A stretch of DNA of 8,836 nt, taken from assembly GCA_016185555.1 (NCBI GenBank), contig JACPNI010000006.1, positions 1 through 8,836 on the forward strand, read 5' to 3'. Of this stretch, positions 6,237 to 8,836 are shown one piece after another. The notes under the pieces are model-generated. The model saw nothing but the letters and a program-made list of their open reading frames with translations, searched no databases and was not told the DNA's origin. The translations under genes and the position numbers were made by a program. The stretch comes from Candidatus Woesearchaeota archaeon (GTDB taxonomy: Archaea > Nanobdellota > Nanobdellia > SCGC-AAA011-G17 > JACPNG01). Within the stretch, counting starts at the first letter, position 1, and every line of letters begins with the position of its first letter.

Positions 6237-7031
6237 CTAAACCCTATGAAACCTTCCATTTTTTACATGAATGTGGGTCTCAGCTTGTCTGCTAACATAA
6301 CCATTCAACAATCTTTTTTCAGCGATTATAGGGAAGATATCTTTTTCAAGGCTGTGGCCGTGATAAATCAATAATTCAGGCTCACAGATGAAAATAGGAG
6401 AGAAGACTAGGTAACTGGAAAATTTTTTTGGCTTCTGGTCAAATCCTGTTATCTTATCTCCTTCTAGAAAAACCTCTCCTTTTATTGAAGGGTTTCTAAA
6501 TGTTGTTAATGTTAGTGTTGATATTGGTCCGCTTCTTGAATGATGATCCCATAACTCATTAAGGTTTATTTTGTCAAAAATTATATCTCCATAAACAACC
6601 AGAAATGATGAGGAGAGTTCTTTTCTTGCAAGCCTTAGTGAATCCGCTGTTCCACTGGAATCTTTTTCTTCTATGTAAATTATATTTATACCATATTGAG
6701 AGCCATTTTGCAATAGAGAAAATGCCATATCAATTATTTTTTTTCTAGCTATAATCAATATTTTCTTGAAGTTTTCTTCTCTTAGTTTGATTACAGCTTT
6801 TTCTATAATTGGGGTATTATCTATTTTAAAAAAAGGGGTATAAATTTTTCCAACTTGAATCAATTCTTCTGGTCCACCTAACAGGATTACTGCAGTTTTC
6901 CTTTTATCAAGAGTCTCTTTCAAAACAACTTCAATTGCCTGAGACCTGTTTCTAATGAACAGCCTATCAATCAGTGAGTCTACTTTCCTTAGTATAAGTT
7001 TATTGACGGTTATTGATATCTTTTTTTTCAT
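6237..7031 (-). CDS. Ribbon-helix-helix / sugar-phosphate nucleotidyltransferase fusion protein
   Basis: The protein has 264 residues. Residues 3-42 are a CopG-like ribbon-helix-helix DNA-binding unit (strand ISITV, helix A LILRKVDSLIDRL, helix B NRSQAIEVVLKETL). Residues 46-264 follow the NTP-transferase pattern: AVILLGG at 47-53, PIIEKAVIKL at 74-83, SSGTADSL at 125-132, metal-binding VYGD at 147-150, GEVFLEGDKITGFDQKP at 185-201, and LEKDIFPIIAEKRLLNGY at 228-245. Normal members join a sugar phosphate to an NTP, giving NDP-sugar and pyrophosphate. The signature loop GxGTRL is replaced by GGPEELI, the lysine of the P-K-P motif appears to be Thr65, and the usual E-K-P is Q-K-P, so catalysis may be weak or lost. 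RHH units dimerise and often autoregulate; the gene faces the Nudix gene across a 70-bp shared promoter. It could be a sugar- or nucleotide-sensing repressor. Confidence 0.78.
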   Translation of the reverse strand: MKKKISITVNKLILRKVDSLIDRLFIRNRSQAIEVVLKETLDKRKTAVILLGGPEELIQVGKIYTPFFKIDNTPIIEKAVIKLREENFKKILIIARKKIIDMAFSLLQNGSQYGINIIYIEEKDSSGTADSLRLARKELSSSFLVVYGDIIFDKINLNELWDHHSRSGPISTLTLTTFRNPSIKGEVFLEGDKITGFDQKPKKFSSYLVFSPIFICEPELLIYHGHSLEKDIFPIIAEKRLLNGYVSRQAETHIHVKNGRFHRV

Positions 7032-7052
7032 TAATTCTTTAAAATAAATGGT

Positions 7053-7062
7053 ATTTATAAAT
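7053..7062. promoter_or_regulatory. Palindromic TATA box shared by the divergent RHH-NTase and Nudix genes
   Basis: ATTTATAAAT is a perfect palindrome. Its centre lies about 26 nt from the minus-strand ATG at 7031, implying a leaderless RHH-NTase mRNA. It lies 44 nt from the plus-strand ATG at 7102, which would give a 5' UTR of about 18-20 nt. It can therefore serve both directions. Confidence 0.5.
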
Positions 7063-7074
7063 TTATCGGAAAAA

Positions 7075-7103
7075 GTAGGATAAAGGTAGGATATTTAAAG
7101 GAT
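7075..7103 (+). repeat. Helically phased direct repeat, candidate RHH operator
   Basis: GTAGGATA occurs at 7075-7082 and 7086-7093, offset by 11 bp. The core GGAT occurs again at 7100-7103, giving three GGAT cores exactly 11 bp apart. RHH dimers commonly bind short repeats about one helical turn apart, so this is a plausible operator for the adjacent RHH fusion protein. The third core covers the Nudix ATG at 7102. Function is inferred from spacing and context. Confidence 0.4.
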
Positions 7104-8193
7104 GAATTTTGAGAGTTTTGGTATGGCAGATGAAAAATATAATGGTATGGAAATTTGTGGGATGGAAGTTCCTTATGTTAGATTAATGGAATCAAATGAA
7201 GGTCTTAAGTCCAGTGATATAGCTATTCTCTTTAGGGATAGGATACATGAATTACCAGATAACCTTGCAGGATATAAAGAAAAAGTGGTATCTGAGAAGG
7301 AAGAAGCAGCTAAGAAAGCAGGCAAATCATTTTTTGATGGACAGCTTGTAAGATTAGATACGCTTGAATTTTTAGAAGGAAAGCTTGAACTAACACTGTC
7401 TGGGACGTCTTTCTTTAGATTTTCATGTTCAAACCATGCACTAGGGATAAGATTTGGTGATAGGAATGTTAGAGAAACTTATGTAGATGAAACTCTTTTA
7501 GAGGAACTGACTGACCAACTAGCAAATCCGATTGGTGTTGAGCTTGGGTTGATAACTTCTGACAACAAGGTTCCAATAATGTTAAGGAGCACCAATCTTA
7601 GTCAGTATCCGGGATTATATGGTGTTCCTGCAGGTTTTATGGATAGAGTTAAAGATCGCGCAAGAGTAGAAATGATTCATGATAAATATGGAAAATTCCT
7701 TATGCCCGATTCTGTTTCTCCATTTATTACAATGGCAAGAGAATTTGCTGAAGAAATTTTGGGGCAAGCTAAGAATGATGATTCATTATATAATATTGCA
7801 TTTGAGAGTGCTATTCGAAATATGAAGCTTCTTGGTATAGGGAGAGCTTATGATGATCTGCATCTTGAATTTATAATGACCTCTAAAACTGATGCACCTT
7901 CCGATTATTTAATTGAAAATTCAAAGTTTGCCCCTGACAAATTTGAATACCAAGGCAAACCAATCATGGTAGACTTTAATCCACGAGCACTTGCCCAATA
8001 TCTTGTTAAGAGAGTTTCAGTTAGACCAAAAGGAACTCCCGATATAGCAAATATTTGGATAGATAACAGCTCACCTCAATGGGTGCCGGCTCACTGGATG
8101 ACTATTTATTATATGCTTGCAAAAGAATTCGGAAAGGACGAAGTTCATAAAGAACTTTTCAAAGAACTTGGAGGAAAAGATGAAACCAGATGA
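7102..8193 (+). CDS. Nudix-superfamily protein resembling UDP-sugar hydrolase NUDT22
   Basis: The protein has 363 residues. FFDGQLVRLDTLEF (77-90), then LTLSGTSFFRF (97-107), ANPIGVELGLITSDNK (141-156) and YPGLYGVPAGF (169-179) match the order of elements in NUDT22-type Nudix proteins, which hydrolyse UDP-glucose or UDP-galactose to UMP and sugar-1-phosphate. The Nudix helix R-E-F-A-E-E is at 213-218. About 35 residues separate G178 from R213 instead of the canonical 14, so the box is split by an insert, as I recall it is in NUDT22. LLGIGRAYDDLHLEFIM (243-259) continues the fold. An N-terminal extension of about 75 residues is unassigned. The start may instead be the in-frame ATG at 7123: ATATTTAAA at 7091-7099 is a TATA-like box 28 nt before it. 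The gene is divergent from the RHH-NTase and followed by a 14-bp-overlapping small gene. Function is inferred; the Nudix call is moderate to good. Confidence 0.65.
   Translation: MNFESFGMADEKYNGMEICGMEVPYVRLMESNEGLKSSDIAILFRDRIHELPDNLAGYKEKVVSEKEEAAKKAGKSFFDGQLVRLDTLEFLEGKLELTLSGTSFFRFSCSNHALGIRFGDRNVRETYVDETLLEELTDQLANPIGVELGLITSDNKVPIMLRSTNLSQYPGLYGVPAGFMDRVKDRARVEMIHDKYGKFLMPDSVSPFITMAREFAEEILGQAKNDDSLYNIAFESAIRNMKLLGIGRAYDDLHLEFIMTSKTDAPSDYLIENSKFAPDKFEYQGKPIMVDFNPRALAQYLVKRVSVRPKGTPDIANIWIDNSSPQWVPAHWMTIYYMLAKEFGKDEVHKELFKELGGKDETR
8170..8174 (+). promoter_or_regulatory. Shine-Dalgarno GGAGG setting the start of the small downstream gene
   Basis: GGAGG lies inside the end of the Nudix gene, 5 nt before the ATG at 8180. 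It is the strongest ribosome-binding site in the window and favours this start over the in-frame ATG at 8117, which would overlap the Nudix gene by 77 bp. Confidence 0.75.
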
Positions 8194-8518
8194 ATTTAGT
8201 TTATTAGCAATGTATGGCAGTAAAGATATATTTAAGAAAAGGCTTGAGGAAGGCTATACAGAAGTAGCCTTCGGTGTGGGAGATTGGGTGAGGGATTATC
8301 GTATAGTGGGATTGTGGGCTTTTTATCATCAAGATGGAAGAATTGCTACTTATGAGCATCCAAAATACATAGAATTTTCAGGTGGTAATACTTTGCATGG
8401 AGAGCCATTTGAAAAAATATATACAAAAGAAGAATTTGAGAAGCATGAAAAAGATTTAAGAATCTCTGTTTGCCAAAAAACAGGATTAGCACAAATTGTT
8501 CAAAAATGGGAGGATTAA
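8180..8518 (+). CDS. Small uncharacterised protein, 112 residues
   Basis: I do not recognise this protein. The start at 8180 is chosen because GGAGG lies 5 nt upstream and gives a 14-bp overlap with the Nudix gene, typical of translational coupling. The product is soluble, with no signal peptide or membrane segment. It starts with a helical part (MKPDEFSLLAMYGSKDIFKK), followed by an aromatic-rich, probably beta central part (VGDWVRDYRIVGLWAFYH, 33-50; YEHPKYIEFSGG, 58-69), then a charged helix (YTKEEFEKHEKDL, 81-93) and a short tail containing the only Cys (98). There is no metal or catalytic motif I can name. Coupling to the Nudix gene suggests a related task, but nothing in the residues shows which. 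Confidence 0.72.
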   Translation: MKPDEFSLLAMYGSKDIFKKRLEEGYTEVAFGVGDWVRDYRIVGLWAFYHQDGRIATYEHPKYIEFSGGNTLHGEPFEKIYTKEEFEKHEKDLRISVCQKTGLAQIVQKWED

Positions 8519-8535
8519 AACAGGTATAGATTAAA

Positions 8536-8836
8536 ATGAAAACATTAAAAGAAATTATACTTGAAGATATACTTGGAGATAATCAAAAAGACTGGTGGTT
8601 AATAGAATCTGAAAGAATAGAGGAACATAAATCTTATGTTAGATGGGTAATTAGAGATGCTATAGACAAACTCTCTTTTGATGGACAATATGGGAGAGGT
8701 AAAAAGCCAACAAATATAAGAGAACATATAAGATATAATGTACATAAATTAGAAAGATTTTTTGACCAATTTCTTTTGCCTAAGAAAGTGTCATTTGAAG
8801 AAAAAGAAGATTTGAATCATTTTAGTAACTTGTTGG
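8536..8836 (+). CDS. Uncharacterised protein, N-terminal 100 residues (3' end outside window)
   Basis: The frame is open from the ATG at 8536 to the window end, giving 100 codons and one extra base. It starts 17 bp after the previous stop on the same strand. AGGT at 8522-8525 is a weak ribosome-binding site 10 nt before the start. The visible part is highly charged and mostly helical: EIILEDILG (6-14), DWWLIESERIEEH (19-31), YVRWVIRDAIDKL (34-46), a Gly/Lys loop GQYGRGKKP, then helices rich in Arg, His and Phe (EHIRYNVHKLERFFDQFLL). No domain is recognised. It probably belongs to the same transcript as the Nudix gene and the small gene before it. Confidence 0.6.
   Translation, partial: MKTLKEIILEDILGDNQKDWWLIESERIEEHKSYVRWVIRDAIDKLSFDGQYGRGKKPTNIREHIRYNVHKLERFFDQFLLPKKVSFEEKEDLNHFSNLL

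Noticed and set aside
8117..8179. Longer start for the 112-residue protein (133 residues from 8117)
   Set aside because: The GGAGG 5 nt before the 8180 ATG and the large overlap with the Nudix gene favour the shorter form.

Overview
The window looks archaeal, most likely from a small AT-rich genome of the DPANN type (inference). The first gene ends with a domain that reads as the C-terminus of an archaeal oligosaccharyltransferase (AglB/STT3). Four genes have a TATA-like box centred about 26-29 nt upstream of their start codons, the spacing expected for leaderless archaeal mRNAs. Ribbon-helix-helix and MNT/HEPN genes of archaeal type are also present. No rRNA, tRNA, CRISPR array or insertion sequence was seen.

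Layout. Positions 1-1907 (+) hold the 3' end of an AglB/STT3-like gene, followed 2 nt later by a polytopic GT-C-like membrane protein. Converging on it from the other strand (1893-3977, -) is a two-gene unit: a B12-binding radical SAM protein, then a DPM1-like dolichyl-phosphate mannosyltransferase, 3 nt apart. Next on + (4170-5176) is an HTH-nucleotidyltransferase (MNT) / HEPN pair of the type VII toxin-antitoxin kind. The two genes share an ATGA overlap, and the 5' end carries a 20-bp tandem repeat that contains both a TATA box and a start codon. A family 2 glycosyltransferase with C-terminal membrane helices follows (5311-6216, +). It converges on a ribbon-helix-helix/sugar-nucleotidyltransferase fusion (6237-7031, -). 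That fusion is divergent from a Nudix protein resembling the UDP-sugar hydrolase NUDT22 (7102-8193, +). Two unrecognised genes follow in the same direction, the last one cut by the window end.

How the genes fit together. Most of the window concerns surface glycans. A polyprenol-phosphate mannose synthase (DPM1), a GT-C protein that may use such donors, a membrane GT2 and the oligosaccharyltransferase together suggest an N-glycosylation locus. The radical SAM enzyme could modify a lipid or sugar in the same pathway (inference). The RHH-NTP-transferase fusion and the Nudix protein share one divergent promoter region with a palindromic TATA box and 11-bp-spaced GGAT repeats. This suggests a small self-regulated module that makes or senses a nucleotide sugar on one side and may hydrolyse one on the other. 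The MNT/HEPN pair looks like an accessory insertion between the glycan genes. The most novel features are this divergent module, with its degenerate NTP-binding loop, and the promoter/start-codon tandem repeat of the MNT/HEPN operon.
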